Shown one piece after another: positions 1 to 7,600 of a stretch of DNA of 12,752 nt. This stretch comes from a bacterium (lineage in GTDB: Bacteria > UBP7 > UBA6624), in the NCBI GenBank assembly GCA_014384545.1, contig JACNFQ010000044.1:1-12752 (forward strand). Reading direction: 5' to 3'. The translations under genes were made by a program, and so were the position numbers. The notes under the pieces are model-generated. The model was not told the DNA's origin. It saw only the letters and a program-made list of their open reading frames with translations, and did no database searches. Every line of letters starts with the position of its first letter. Position 1 is the first letter of the stretch.

Positions 1-5
1 GTGGG

Positions 6-698
6 TTAGTTGGGGGTGCCGCGAAGAAGGGCTGCTTTAACCGCTGCAATAGCACCTGTCACATCGATATCTCGGGGGCATGCGTCTGTGCAATTCATCA
101 CGGTATGGCACCTCAAAACACCATCCAGCCCCCCTACCCTTTCCATCACCTTAGCGGCGGCTCCATTCCTGCCATCCTTGATAAACCGTGCAGCAGCAAC
201 CAACGCTGCGGGACCTAAGTACTCGGGGTTGGTCCAAAACGAAGGGCAAGAGGTGGTGCAACAAGCACAAAGGATACACTTTGTCATATCCTCGATTGCC
301 TCAAAGTCCTCGGGGCTTTGAAGCCCTTCTCCTTCGGTCGTGCTTTCGACCCAAGGACGCACCTTTCTAATTGATTCCTCAAAGGGATCCATATCAACAA
401 CCAAGTCTTTCAAGACGGGTAAACCGCGCAAAGGGGCAATCTCAATCACCCCGTCGTAATCCTCTACAAAAGTCTGACAAGCCAACTTGTTGATACCATT
501 AATCAGGAATCCATCGCTGCCACAAACGCCATGAGCACAAGAATGGCGGAATGCCAATGTGCCATCCAACTCTTCGCGGATACGAAGGAGAACATCTAGG
601 ATTCGGTCTCGACCCCTTACTTCAAGAGTGAACTCATCCGTTGAATGAGCTGTTTTATCTTGGGGGTCAAAACGATGAATCCGAAAAACGCGTTTCAT
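6..698 (-). CDS. sdhB: Succinate dehydrogenase iron-sulfur subunit SdhB
   Basis: This 230-residue protein passes electrons from the SdhA flavin to quinone through three Fe-S clusters on the cytoplasmic face of complex II. The [2Fe-2S] ligands are C54, C59, D62 and C74; Asp replaces the third Cys, as in E. coli and actinobacterial enzymes. The [4Fe-4S] ligands are C141, C144, C147 and C207, and the [3Fe-4S] ligands are C151, C197 and C203, so every ligand is present. Length is normal for the family. I chose the ATG at 698 because it overlaps the sdhA stop as TGATG and has GAGAGG at 707-712, 8 bases upstream; an in-frame TTG three bases earlier is less likely. It is the last gene of the sdhCDAB run. 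The stop is TAA at 6-8, so what follows downstream cannot be seen. Confidence 0.97.
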   Translation of the reverse strand: MKRVFRIHRFDPQDKTAHSTDEFTLEVRGRDRILDVLLRIREELDGTLAFRHSCAHGVCGSDGFLINGINKLACQTFVEDYDGVIEIAPLRGLPVLKDLVVDMDPFEESIRKVRPWVESTTEGEGLQSPEDFEAIEDMTKCILCACCTTSCPSFWTNPEYLGPAALVAAARFIKDGRNGAAAKVMERVGGLDGVLRCHTVMNCTDACPRDIDVTGAIAAVKAALLRGTPN

Positions 699-2428
699 CA
701 ATAAATCCTCTCTTTGGGCTCAAAATCACCCAACGCCACAGGGCGATTGGAAAACTTCGGGGCAGATTGGGATTCATAGGTAATAAGGGAATGGTTTAAC
801 CAATTCTTGTCGTCTCGATTGGGGTAATCTGCCCGGCTATGGGCACCCCGACTCTCTTTCCGCCGTTTTGCACTATGAACGATCGCTTTAGAGACTAGAA
901 GCATACTCTGCAATTCAAATGCCGACATCATCTCATAATTGAACGCTTTCCCCTTGTCCTCCACCACCACATTTTGAACATCATCTGTGATTTCATCAAT
1001 CACGCGGGCAGCTTTCGTCATCCCTTCTTCATTCCTGAAGACCGAACAGTCGTCCATCATCGCCACTTGCATCCGATGGCGCAATTCCCCCACCTTGGGC
1101 CCCATGGTATTTGCCCTAATCTTTGAAGAGAATGCCGCCGATCGCTCGCCGGCATCGTTGGGCATCGAGGCTAACGAGGCATCTGCTGCAAATGTGGCAG
1201 CATCGCTTCCAGAACGTCTCCCAAAAATGAGCAGGTCCAACAGACTATTCGTTCCCAGCCTATTCGCTCCATGAACAGAGACACAGGCGGTTTCACCAGC
1301 GGCATAGAGTCCCGCCACCACATTCCCTTCGCCATCAGCTAGGGCTTGCCCATGGATATTCGTAGGAATCCCACCCATGGCGTAATGGGTGGTCGGTTTT
1401 ACTGGAATCGGTTCGGTCGCAGGATCCCGCCGGATATAGGTGCGAACGAATCCCGTGACATCGGGGAGCTTCTCTTCCAACGCTTTCGATCCCAAATGGG
1501 TCACATCCAGATGAACATAGTCCCCGCCACCAATCCCCCTTCCCACCTTGACTTCTTCATAAATCGCCCGACTCACCAAATCTCTAGGCGCCAAATCCTT
1601 GATCGTGGGCGCATACCGTTCCATAAACCTCTCACCTGATGCATTCCTAAGAATCCCACCCTCGCCCCGTGCCCCTTCAGTAATCAGAATCCCCAAAGGG
1701 TGCAGTCCAGTGGGATGAAATTGAACGAATTCCATATCCTGCAAAGGGACACCGGCTTCCCAAGCCATCGACATGCCATCACCTGTAAGGGAATGGGCAT
1801 TGCTCGTTACGGCAAAGCACCGTCCATAACCCCCCGTAGCCAAAATGACGGCTTTTGCCGCAAAGAGATGTCTCTTTCCCGTCGCTAGGTGGACAGCTAC
1901 CATTCCTCTGCAAACGTCATCCCTGATTACCAGCTCCACCGCTTGAAATTCGCTATGAAATGTGGTGCCTCTGCGAACCGCTTGTTGAAAGAGCGTGTGA
2001 AGAATCATATGCCCCGTGCGATCCGCCGAATAACAAGCTCGCCTAACAGGCGCTTCACCGAAATTACGGGTGTGTCCTCCGAAGGGACGCTGGTCTAACT
2101 TCCCTTCGGGCGTTCTTGAAAACGGCAATCCCTTCCTTTCCAAGTCCAAAATCGCCTCAGGGGCCTCATCGCACATGACCTTAATCGCATCTTGATCACC
2201 TAAGTAATCACTACCCTTTACGGTGTCAAATGCATGCCATTCAGGCTTGTCTTCTTCTACATTCGCCAAAGCCGCACTTACACCACCCTGAGCCGCCCCT
2301 GTATGGCTGCGGTAAGGGTAAAGTTTAGATAGGACAGTCACGCGCAGACCTTCAGGTATCGCCGCTAGGGCAGAGAGCCCAGCCCCACCCGCACCCACCA
2401 CCAAGATATCCGTTTCATGACGTTCCAT
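698..2428 (-). CDS. sdhA: Succinate dehydrogenase flavoprotein subunit SdhA
   Basis: This 576-residue catalytic subunit oxidises succinate to fumarate using covalent FAD. Visible features: the dinucleotide-binding GAGGAG at residues 12-17; [10 protein letters not shown] at 40-49 with H42 as the expected covalent FAD attachment; HPTG at 238-241; the active-site TEGARGEGG around R254; HYAMGG at 348-353; and the C-terminal [13 protein letters not shown] with R390. The order and spacing match E. coli SdhA, and the length is typical. A longer open frame extends upstream to 2515, but its extra N-terminus overlaps sdhD and is unlike the family. The ATG at 2428 forms TGATG with the sdhD stop and has GGAG at 2437-2440, 8 bases upstream. 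It is coupled to sdhB by a second TGATG overlap. Confidence 0.97.
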   Translation of the reverse strand: MERHETDILVVGAGGAGLSALAAIPEGLRVTVLSKLYPYRSHTGAAQGGVSAALANVEEDKPEWHAFDTVKGSDYLGDQDAIKVMCDEAPEAILDLERKGLPFSRTPEGKLDQRPFGGHTRNFGEAPVRRACYSADRTGHMILHTLFQQAVRRGTTFHSEFQAVELVIRDDVCRGMVAVHLATGKRHLFAAKAVILATGGYGRCFAVTSNAHSLTGDGMSMAWEAGVPLQDMEFVQFHPTGLHPLGILITEGARGEGGILRNASGERFMERYAPTIKDLAPRDLVSRAIYEEVKVGRGIGGGDYVHLDVTHLGSKALEEKLPDVTGFVRTYIRRDPATEPIPVKPTTHYAMGGIPTNIHGQALADGEGNVVAGLYAAGETACVSVHGANRLGTNSLLDLLIFGRRSGSDAATFAADASLASMPNDAGERSAAFSSKIRANTMGPKVGELRHRMQVAMMDDCSVFRNEEGMTKAARVIDEITDDVQNVVVEDKGKAFNYEMMSAFELQSMLLVSKAIVHSAKRRKESRGAHSRADYPNRDDKNWLNHSLITYESQSAPKFSNRPVALGDFEPKERIY

Positions 2429-2778
2429 CAGATAATCTCCGGCTGAAATGTAATGAGAACCCATGCACCCAACAAGGTCACAGAAATGCCCAGAATACGA
2501 ACACCTGCCAACCACTTCTTTCTGTGGGGTCTAAGGGCCTTGAAATCATCCAACACACTTATCACACCATTACATCCATGGAGCATTCCCAATCCCAAAG
2601 TGCAGGCATCAAAGATGCGCCACCCGACCAAATTCCACTTCTGGGCTACACGCTCAAAAGAGAGATTCTCTACACCAATTACAAAATGGACATCCACAAA
2701 ATGAATCCCCACAAAGACGAGGAGCAAAATCCCGGACACTCTTTGGAGCCACCAGCTCGTTGTTCCTTTCATGCTCAT
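2428..2778 (-). CDS. sdhD: Succinate dehydrogenase membrane anchor subunit SdhD
   Basis: This 116-residue membrane subunit helps bind heme b and quinone and anchors SdhAB. Three transmembrane helices are visible, at about residues 14-36, 55-77 and 92-110. The N-terminus has the SWWLQRVSG pattern, equivalent to the HR-x-TG of SdhC. H26 (first helix) and H67 (second helix, MLHG) are candidate axial heme ligands; the sequence after H67, [10 protein letters not shown], matches the expected quinone/heme region. The start is the ATG at 2778, which overlaps the sdhC stop as ATGA; another ATG follows two codons later. A longer frame reaching 2856 lies inside sdhC and is rejected. The assignment is firm from position and fold; sequence conservation in this subunit is low, as is usual. 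Confidence 0.9.
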   Translation of the reverse strand: MSMKGTTSWWLQRVSGILLLVFVGIHFVDVHFVIGVENLSFERVAQKWNLVGWRIFDACTLGLGMLHGCNGVISVLDDFKALRPHRKKWLAGVRILGISVTLLGAWVLITFQPEII

Positions 2779-3137
2779 GGCGTAGGTACCAAATGCTGGA
2801 TCATCAACCACGCTCCAGGAATGAAAAGTCCCAAGAACAGAGCCCAAACCAGCCAATAGAGAACTTTATGGAATTGGCGAGTAGGGAAATCAGAGAAATC
2901 AATCGCAATAATCCGCAACCCATTTAGGGCATGGAAAAGGAGAGCAGCCATCAACCCGACTTCTGCCAGCGTAAACAGGGGATGAGTATAAAGTTTGATG
3001 AGGGTGTCGTAAGCCGAAGCGCTAACCTTAAGTAAGACCGCTTCTAAGACGTGAATGACCAAGAAAAGGAAGATCGCCAAACCCGTGGCTCTATGGAGGA
3101 TCCAAGCCCCCATTCCTTCGCGTATTACGTATCTCAA
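2775..3137 (-). CDS. sdhC: Succinate dehydrogenase cytochrome b subunit SdhC
   Basis: This 120-residue protein has three transmembrane helices (about 17-36, 55-79 and 93-113). WILHRATG at 12-19 is the SdhC signature, and H29 and H69 (LLFHALNGLR) are possible heme b ligands. The start is a TTG at 3137 that overlaps the upstream stop as TTGA. I prefer it to the ATG at 3113 because residues 2-8 (RYVIREG) match the conserved N-terminal YRxxEG-like segment of actinobacterial/Thermus-type SdhC, and because the later ATG has AAGGA touching it with no spacer. No strong ribosome site precedes the TTG, so expression probably depends on coupling to the S41 protease gene. Both SdhC and SdhD carry one His in helix 1 and one in helix 2. 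Confidence 0.93.
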   Translation of the reverse strand: MRYVIREGMGAWILHRATGLAIFLFLVIHVLEAVLLKVSASAYDTLIKLYTHPLFTLAEVGLMAALLFHALNGLRIIAIDFSDFPTRQFHKVLYWLVWALFLGLFIPGAWLMIQHLVPTP

Positions 3138-4381
3138 AACTCGGAAACTGGGGTTGAAATCGCTTCTAGAACGATATCGACACCAAGGGTGTCAATTCTA
3201 TCGGAAATCTCCAATCGAATTTCAGCGATCCGAGCATTCAACGCTTCTAACTCTTCTACAAGAACCGTAATTCCATCCATCTCGAGGGGGGCAAAGGGAA
3301 GATCGGGCGTAATGCCCACCCCATGAACCTCGTTACCATGGGGCGTAAGGTAAACCGCTGTGGTCACAATCACAGCTCCTCCACTGGGCACTTCTTCGCC
3401 ATGCTGGACAAGTCCCTTTCCGAAAGACGTATCACCTAAGATGACGGCACGCCCGTGGTCTTGGAGTGCTCCGGCAAGAATCTCGCTGGCAGAGGCTGAA
3501 AAAGCATCTTGGAGCAGATAGATGGACATATCTTCACCCACATCCCCCGGATGGGCATCAAAAGACTCCTCATGATTCCGGAACTTGAGCCTCACTATGG
3601 GGCCCTCTTTGATGAACAAGTCTGAGATGCGAATCGCTGCCCCCATCTCTCCCCCAGGATTCCCCCTCAAATCAAGAATCAAGGTTGTAGCCCCTTCCCC
3701 TTGTAATTCCAGCAAAGCTTCCTTGACACGGTCAGGCGTTGTACGAACAAACTCATCAATCTCTATCAGCCCCACGGTTTCCGAGACCATTTTGACCTCT
3801 CCAATCGCTGGAATCGTCACGATATCACGAACGATTCTCATCTCAAGAGACTCGGAATTCCCCTCTCGCCAAATCTCTACCTGGACGGGGGTTCCTACTT
3901 TGCCCCGCACCCGGGAAACGGCTTCTTCGTACTCAAGGTCTTCAAAAGAAACACCATCAGCAGATATCATCAAGTCTCCAAGCCGAATCTCTGCAAGATC
4001 GGCTGGCCCCCCCTCAACGACACCGACAATCTGCAAACTCCCGTTTGCAGGAGATACCGTCACTCCGATGCCCCCAAATTCGCCCTCCGTGTTTTCCCAT
4101 TCAATCTTGCTAGTTGCGGGGGGAATAAATCGGCTATACCTGTCTCCCAATGCCGCAACCATACCCGCAGCGGCACCCTCGTAGAGTTCGCGAAGCATCT
4201 CTTGAGAGAGTCCTTCAACCCACTCTTCGCGAATGACCCGTAATGTCTCGTCTACTAGTGATGCACTATCAGCTCTCTGACCCAATGGGACAGATTCTTC
4301 GGTGGCAGAAACGAACGCTTCTTGGCACCCCTTTACGCCGGATGGCACCAACAAGAGAATCAGAAAAAGTCCTTTGCTCAT
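3134..4381 (-). CDS. ctpA: S41 carboxyl-terminal processing protease (CtpA/Prc family)
   Basis: This 415-residue exported serine protease cleaves proteins from their C-terminal ends; in other bacteria such enzymes degrade peptidoglycan endopeptidases or mature envelope proteins. Order: a hydrophobic export signal at 1-18, with Cys at 19 (GVKGC is a poor lipobox, so lipidation is uncertain); the family helical segment with DRYSRFIPP at 80-88; a PDZ domain at about 101-172 beginning FGGIGVTV; and the protease core. The catalytic dyad is S297 (middle Ser of SASASE) and K322 (SFGKG), 25 residues apart as in characterised enzymes, with Q326 completing the triad. NPGG at 241-244 is also conserved. 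The C-terminus (about 373-400) looks coiled-coil. The ATG at 4381 follows AGGAG at 4389-4393. The gene directly follows an M23 peptidase gene, a classic pairing. Confidence 0.95.
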   Translation of the reverse strand: MSKGLFLILLLVPSGVKGCQEAFVSATEESVPLGQRADSASLVDETLRVIREEWVEGLSQEMLRELYEGAAAGMVAALGDRYSRFIPPATSKIEWENTEGEFGGIGVTVSPANGSLQIVGVVEGGPADLAEIRLGDLMISADGVSFEDLEYEEAVSRVRGKVGTPVQVEIWREGNSESLEMRIVRDIVTIPAIGEVKMVSETVGLIEIDEFVRTTPDRVKEALLELQGEGATTLILDLRGNPGGEMGAAIRISDLFIKEGPIVRLKFRNHEESFDAHPGDVGEDMSIYLLQDAFSASASEILAGALQDHGRAVILGDTSFGKGLVQHGEEVPSGGAVIVTTAVYLTPHGNEVHGVGITPDLPFAPLEMDGITVLVEELEALNARIAEIRLEISDRIDTLGVDIVLEAISTPVSEF

Positions 4382-4388
4382 AAGTCGT

Positions 4389-4393
4389 CTCCT
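4389..4393 (-). promoter_or_regulatory. Ribosome binding site of the S41 protease gene
   Basis: AGGAG lies 7 bases before the ATG at 4381 and overlaps the TAG stop of the M23 gene. It fixes this start and rules out the longer open frame that would begin at 4453, and it fits translational coupling with the gene upstream. Confidence 0.75.
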
Positions 4394-5501
4394 AACGATG
4401 TGGTGGCAGGGAAATCTGGGGGTCTTCGTGAACCTCCCCTTGCCTAACCTCAAAATGTAAATGGTTCCCTGTGGAGTTTCCTGTCGTCCCCACTTTCCCT
4501 ATCTGTTGCCCACGCATGACTGCCTGACCCTCAATAACTAAGATGGCATCCAAATGGGCATAATATGTTCTATAGCCATGGGCGTGGGCAATAATAATGA
4601 GATTGCCATACCCACCTCTTCGGGAAGCATGTTGGACACGCCCGGTTTCGGCAGCAAGGACAGGCGCACCCTTGAAATCAAGGGGAGAGACCCCCACAGG
4701 TGCAGCAATGTCCTGCCCAGTGTGCATTTTCCTCGTCCCTTGGATGGGATGGGTTCTCCAACCATAGTTGTCGGTAAGCCGCCCCTCTGCAGGCCAAAGA
4801 ATAGGCGTCTCCCACCTTGCCCCGCGGTGATTCAAGATTGTCTCGGCGTCCAACCCCTCCTCCAAGTGATCTCTTTCTCTGCGTAGAGTCGCGATTTCGT
4901 CTCCCACCTCTTCCCTCGCTTGAGAGAGGAGGTTTCCTGCAACTTCAGAAGCAAGACGGCTCTCGGCTCGTTCCTCCTCTCTCGTGATCAATTGGGCTGC
5001 TGTCCGATCAACTTCCTCAACCCAAGTCAACTCGACCTCGGTGAGTGCCTTGAATCTATCCCTGTCCTCAACCCAGCCCGTCCATACTTCTAACACCTCT
5101 TGACGACCCGGGCTGTCTGTTCCTTGGATGGAAGGTTGTGGTGAGAGGAGGTGAAGCCACTGAGGGCGGGTCGACAGAAGAAGGTGCTCGAGGTGTGTTT
5201 GGAGCATATCTTGGGATTCGCTCTTGTCGGCTTGACCTTCAACGATCCGTTCCCGCGTTTCTGTCAATCTGCTCTTAGCCTCTCCCAAGGACCATTCGGT
5301 TTCGGCCAATTCTCTTTGAGCTAAGTGCCACCTGTCTGTTGCAGTCCGCACCTGTGCTTCTGCCTGCAAGATTCTCTCTGCAGCTTGGTCCAATTGGAGC
5401 CAAACTACCTCTAAAGCAGAGGGTATACCCTCTTGATCTGCCGAAAGATGGAACGAACAAAGAGAGAGAATCGCCCCCACCCAAAATCCTTTATTCTTCA
5501 A
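4392..5501 (-). CDS. Exported coiled-coil M23 peptidase (EnvC/LytM type)
   Basis: This 369-residue predicted periplasmic peptidoglycan hydrolase begins KNKGFWVGAILSLCSFHLSA, a signal peptide ending near residue 21. Residues about 30-220 are a long charged, heptad-like coiled coil of the EnvC kind, followed by a LytM domain at about 230-355. Zinc ligands H260 and D264 (HTGQD), H316 (YYAHL) and the HLH motif at 347-349 are all present, so this looks like an active metallo-endopeptidase; E. coli EnvC itself has lost these residues and only activates amidases. I chose a TTG start because no ATG exists until far inside the upstream gene and the TTG sits just before the signal peptide, with GGGGA 6 bases upstream. 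A GTG at 5519 is the alternative. It overlaps the FtsX-like gene by 11 bases, and the next gene starts 10 bases after its stop. Confidence 0.9.
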   Translation of the reverse strand: MKNKGFWVGAILSLCSFHLSADQEGIPSALEVVWLQLDQAAERILQAEAQVRTATDRWHLAQRELAETEWSLGEAKSRLTETRERIVEGQADKSESQDMLQTHLEHLLLSTRPQWLHLLSPQPSIQGTDSPGRQEVLEVWTGWVEDRDRFKALTEVELTWVEEVDRTAAQLITREEERAESRLASEVAGNLLSQAREEVGDEIATLRRERDHLEEGLDAETILNHRGARWETPILWPAEGRLTDNYGWRTHPIQGTRKMHTGQDIAAPVGVSPLDFKGAPVLAAETGRVQHASRRGGYGNLIIIAHAHGYRTYYAHLDAILVIEGQAVMRGQQIGKVGTTGNSTGNHLHFEVRQGEVHEDPQISLPPHR

Positions 5502-6138
5502 CTTTTTTCCCCAAGGCACCTTGCCGCCACAATCCCACGCCCACGGTACCGACGACAGCCCACCCCCAAGGTGCCCCCATCGGTGCAATCGCCGAAATAT
5601 CTAACATCCTAGAAACAGGACCCCAAGCCACCCCTGTAAGCCCTATAGCCAAAGTGCAACCCAAGGCGATGGGCAACGCGGGAACCATCGAAACGGTGGG
5701 GTGTGGAAAGGCGAAAACGACCAACACAGAAAGGAGTCCCAAGAGAAGGGCAAGCGAGGCAAATGCTTCGCTGGCTTGGAGAAGGACACCTGTATCGGGG
5801 GGGGTCCAAGCACCCACATCTGCTGCTGAAGAGATATCATCTAGATCCCACCCCAAGGGCAGCGTTACGACCCAAGGCAATCTCTCTATCGTTTCGGCAT
5901 CAAAGAAAACCCCTAACTGGGACTCAAGGACACTTCTAGACTGTTGGGGAGTAATGACCTTAGATCCCGTAAAACCGTCTGCGAAGTTCCGGGCTGATTC
6001 TTCGTCGGCAAATAGTGCTTTCATTCGGGCTTGCTCGCTTAAACCGATCGAGCCTTTAAGGAGTCCCACACCGCCCATCAAAAGGAGGGCGAACAGTCCC
6101 AGAGCGACCGACTCTCGCAGAAGAGGAACCCATTTCAT
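5491..6138 (-). CDS. Small FtsX-like membrane protein
   Basis: The 215-residue protein has the FtsX layout: a short cytoplasmic start, TM1 at 11-29, a periplasmic domain at about 30-124, then TM2 (125-144), TM3 (151-170) and TM4 (189-203), ending in a basic tail (GKK). Inside the periplasmic domain, the stretch from VITPQQSRSVLE to ERLPWVVTLP (61-94) resembles the FtsX pattern leading to its conserved LP. FtsX couples the FtsE ATPase to periplasmic hydrolase activators such as EnvC; here the next two genes are an EnvC-like M23 protein and a Ctp protease, the usual ftsX neighbours. Two oddities: the protein is clearly shorter than ordinary FtsX (about 300 residues), and the TM2-TM3 cytoplasmic loop is only about six residues, lacking the EIxxMxLxGA-type coupling segment. 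No ftsE is in the window. The ATG at 6138 overlaps the upstream stop as ATGA. Family assignment rests on topology and context. Confidence 0.6.
   Translation of the reverse strand: MKWVPLLRESVALGLFALLLMGGVGLLKGSIGLSEQARMKALFADEESARNFADGFTGSKVITPQQSRSVLESQLGVFFDAETIERLPWVVTLPLGWDLDDISSAADVGAWTPPDTGVLLQASEAFASLALLLGLLSVLVVFAFPHPTVSMVPALPIALGCTLAIGLTGVAWGPVSRMLDISAIAPMGAPWGWAVVGTVGVGLWRQGALGKKVEE
5508..5512 (-). promoter_or_regulatory. Ribosome binding site supporting the TTG start of the M23 gene
   Basis: GGGGA lies 6 bases before the TTG at 5501, inside the end of the FtsX-like gene. It is the main reason for preferring this start. The match to the Shine-Dalgarno consensus is only moderate. 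Confidence 0.45.
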
Positions 6139-6815
6139 CGGAGGACTTCCTTCACAAAAGGGATATGCGATTGGGCGAGCCGTTTCCACCGCCTCCCACT
6201 AGGCAAGACCCGCCAAACCGCTTCTAGCCCGTTTTTCACGATCCAACGAGGTGCCCTACGACGCTTCCCTGCTAGGATGTCAAGGACACCCCCAACTCCG
6301 ATTCCAACGACACTTTTCAAAAGGGGGATGATAAGGGATAAAGCCCTCTCTTGGCGCCCTGCACCCAACCCCGCAAGGAGAAGGCAGGGCTCCACACGAC
6401 GACACGCTTCAACGACCTCTTCCAAGGAGGAAGTGTACCCATTCAACGCAGCCGCAATAGAAGCCTCCCCACACCAGTTGGCTTCGATTCCTTGGACCGT
6501 ATCAAGGTCACCTCCCCAACAAACGACGGGCACCGAATGTCGTTCCAATAAGGAAAAAACCAAGTCCGCTCCTGAAGTTCGTGGTGCCTTGATCCCTTTC
6601 TTTTTCATACCCCAAACAGCCATTACACTTTCGGGTATCCAATGGGCATGGGCCAAGGTGTCACCTCGAGTCTCATTCCAAGTTTCTGGGTTGAGTGTAA
6701 AGAGGTTTCCTTTCCCCCCCTCCCCCAATGTTGTCTTGACCCATCCAATCGCTTCTTCCTTCGTCCAAGGATAGACCTCTCTATCAAGGAAAGGGACTGC
6801 AGAGGGGAGTCTCAT
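6135..6815 (-). CDS. WecG/TagA/CpsF-family glycosyltransferase
   Basis: This 226-residue enzyme of glycosyltransferase family GT26 probably adds a sugar, classically N-acetylmannosamine or its uronic acid, to a lipid-linked intermediate of a cell-surface polymer at the inner membrane. Conserved features: FTLNPET at 39-45 with T40; PRTSGADL at 78-85 with R79; GLGAGRQE at 149-156 with Q155; GIGVGGVLDILAGKRRRAP at 171-189; and the C-terminal LExxWRVL followed by RRWKR. The family Asp of the PDG motif, thought to be catalytic, aligns with E62 in IPES; the usual Pro before the QE motif is also changed (GAGRQE). So it is a divergent member with a changed key residue. The ATG at 6815 overlaps the csaB stop as ATGA. 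The pairing with csaB suggests both act on one polymer. Confidence 0.88.
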   Translation of the reverse strand: MRLPSAVPFLDREVYPWTKEEAIGWVKTTLGEGGKGNLFTLNPETWNETRGDTLAHAHWIPESVMAVWGMKKKGIKAPRTSGADLVFSLLERHSVPVVCWGGDLDTVQGIEANWCGEASIAAALNGYTSSLEEVVEACRRVEPCLLLAGLGAGRQERALSLIIPLLKSVVGIGVGGVLDILAGKRRRAPRWIVKNGLEAVWRVLPSGRRWKRLAQSHIPFVKEVLR

Positions 6816-7600
6816 GGCCCCCAAACCTGGGTGGGGGGATGGGGCACTAAGTCGCTGGAACATTCTTCACCCCATGGGTAACCGGCTCGCTGGGCAAGGT
6901 GGTGAAGTTTTCCATGCTCTGGACCGATAGCGAGTGCGGGGCGTCCAGCCATCCATGCCAACAACAGGGGGTGGTATCTTGCACTGGTGATGTGATGATG
7001 GTCAAGGATGAATTGGGCACTTCTGTCCACCTTGCCTGGCTGGTGTCTGTAAACTGCAACTTCCTCCTTTTCCCAATCCCCACGCCCGTCACTAAAGAAA
7101 AGACCGTCAAACGAAGTCGGGGGTTGGGAAGACCAAGGTGAAGGGACCCAAAGGTGTTCCTTTGTGGGAGCGACAGATAGATTCAAAGGATTGACTCCAT
7201 CCTCCCCCTCAATGGTGTCCCAAATCACACGCTCCCCGGGTCGCATCGCAAAGGAGACACGGGGGTGTTGTATTATCCATCTTATCCAATCTCTCAACCA
7301 ACCATTCTTCAGTTCTGAAAGGTCTTGGTCTTGGGCAATCACACGAGCACCACCCCAAAGATGCACAACGACCTGAAAGAGATACCACCAAAAGGAGAAG
7401 GGGCTGGTCTTATCTTGGAACAGAGCCCCTCCAGGTAGGACTAAGAAAGGGGCTATGCCTCTTGCCTTTTCCACGCCAGGAGGGAGTTCCCCTCGGGAAA
7501 GAACACGCGCTTGGGGGTATCTTTCCATCGCTCTTTGGAGAATCCACTCATCACCAAAGTTCCCTTGCCCAAAGGCACCTAACAGCGTCGTACTGGGCAT
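6812..7600 (-). CDS. csaB: Polysaccharide pyruvyl transferase CsaB
   Basis: CsaB transfers pyruvate from phosphoenolpyruvate to a sugar of a cell-wall polysaccharide as a ketal, the mark recognised by SLH domains of S-layer proteins. At the N-terminus GAFGQGNFGDEWIL (8-21) matches the family G-x-x-G-x-x-N-x-GDE motif; LVLPGGALFQDKTS (53-66) matches the GGG-x-LFQD-TS motif; ITSARYHPLLLAWMAGRP (204-221) matches the G-x-RLHxLI-A-x-x-x-G-x-P motif with the R and H retained; and a KLHHLAQRAGYP segment follows. The 262 residues are short for the family (usually well over 300), the loss being in the middle of the C-terminal half. The start is the ATG at 7600, immediately before the first motif; it has no Shine-Dalgarno sequence. 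It is the first gene of the nine-gene minus-strand train. No SLH protein is in the window. Confidence 0.85.
   Translation of the reverse strand: MPSTTLLGAFGQGNFGDEWILQRAMERYPQARVLSRGELPPGVEKARGIAPFLVLPGGALFQDKTSPFSFWWYLFQVVVHLWGGARVIAQDQDLSELKNGWLRDWIRWIIQHPRVSFAMRPGERVIWDTIEGEDGVNPLNLSVAPTKEHLWVPSPWSSQPPTSFDGLFFSDGRGDWEKEEVAVYRHQPGKVDRSAQFILDHHHITSARYHPLLLAWMAGRPALAIGPEHGKLHHLAQRAGYPWGEECSSDLVPHPPTQVWGP

Noticed and set aside
698-2515. Extended SdhA start at 2515
   Set aside because: The extra residues overlap sdhD and do not resemble SdhA; the ATG at 2428 has the right family N-terminus, a TGATG overlap and a ribosome site.
3585-4184. A 199-codon plus-strand open frame
   Set aside because: It lies wholly antisense to the S41 protease core with its intact catalytic triad, and the translation looks random.
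5339-6202. A 287-codon open frame on the plus strand
   Set aside because: It is antisense to the M23 and FtsX-like genes, whose products have clear motifs or topology; its own translation is low-complexity, Pro/Ala/Ser-rich, with no recognisable domain.
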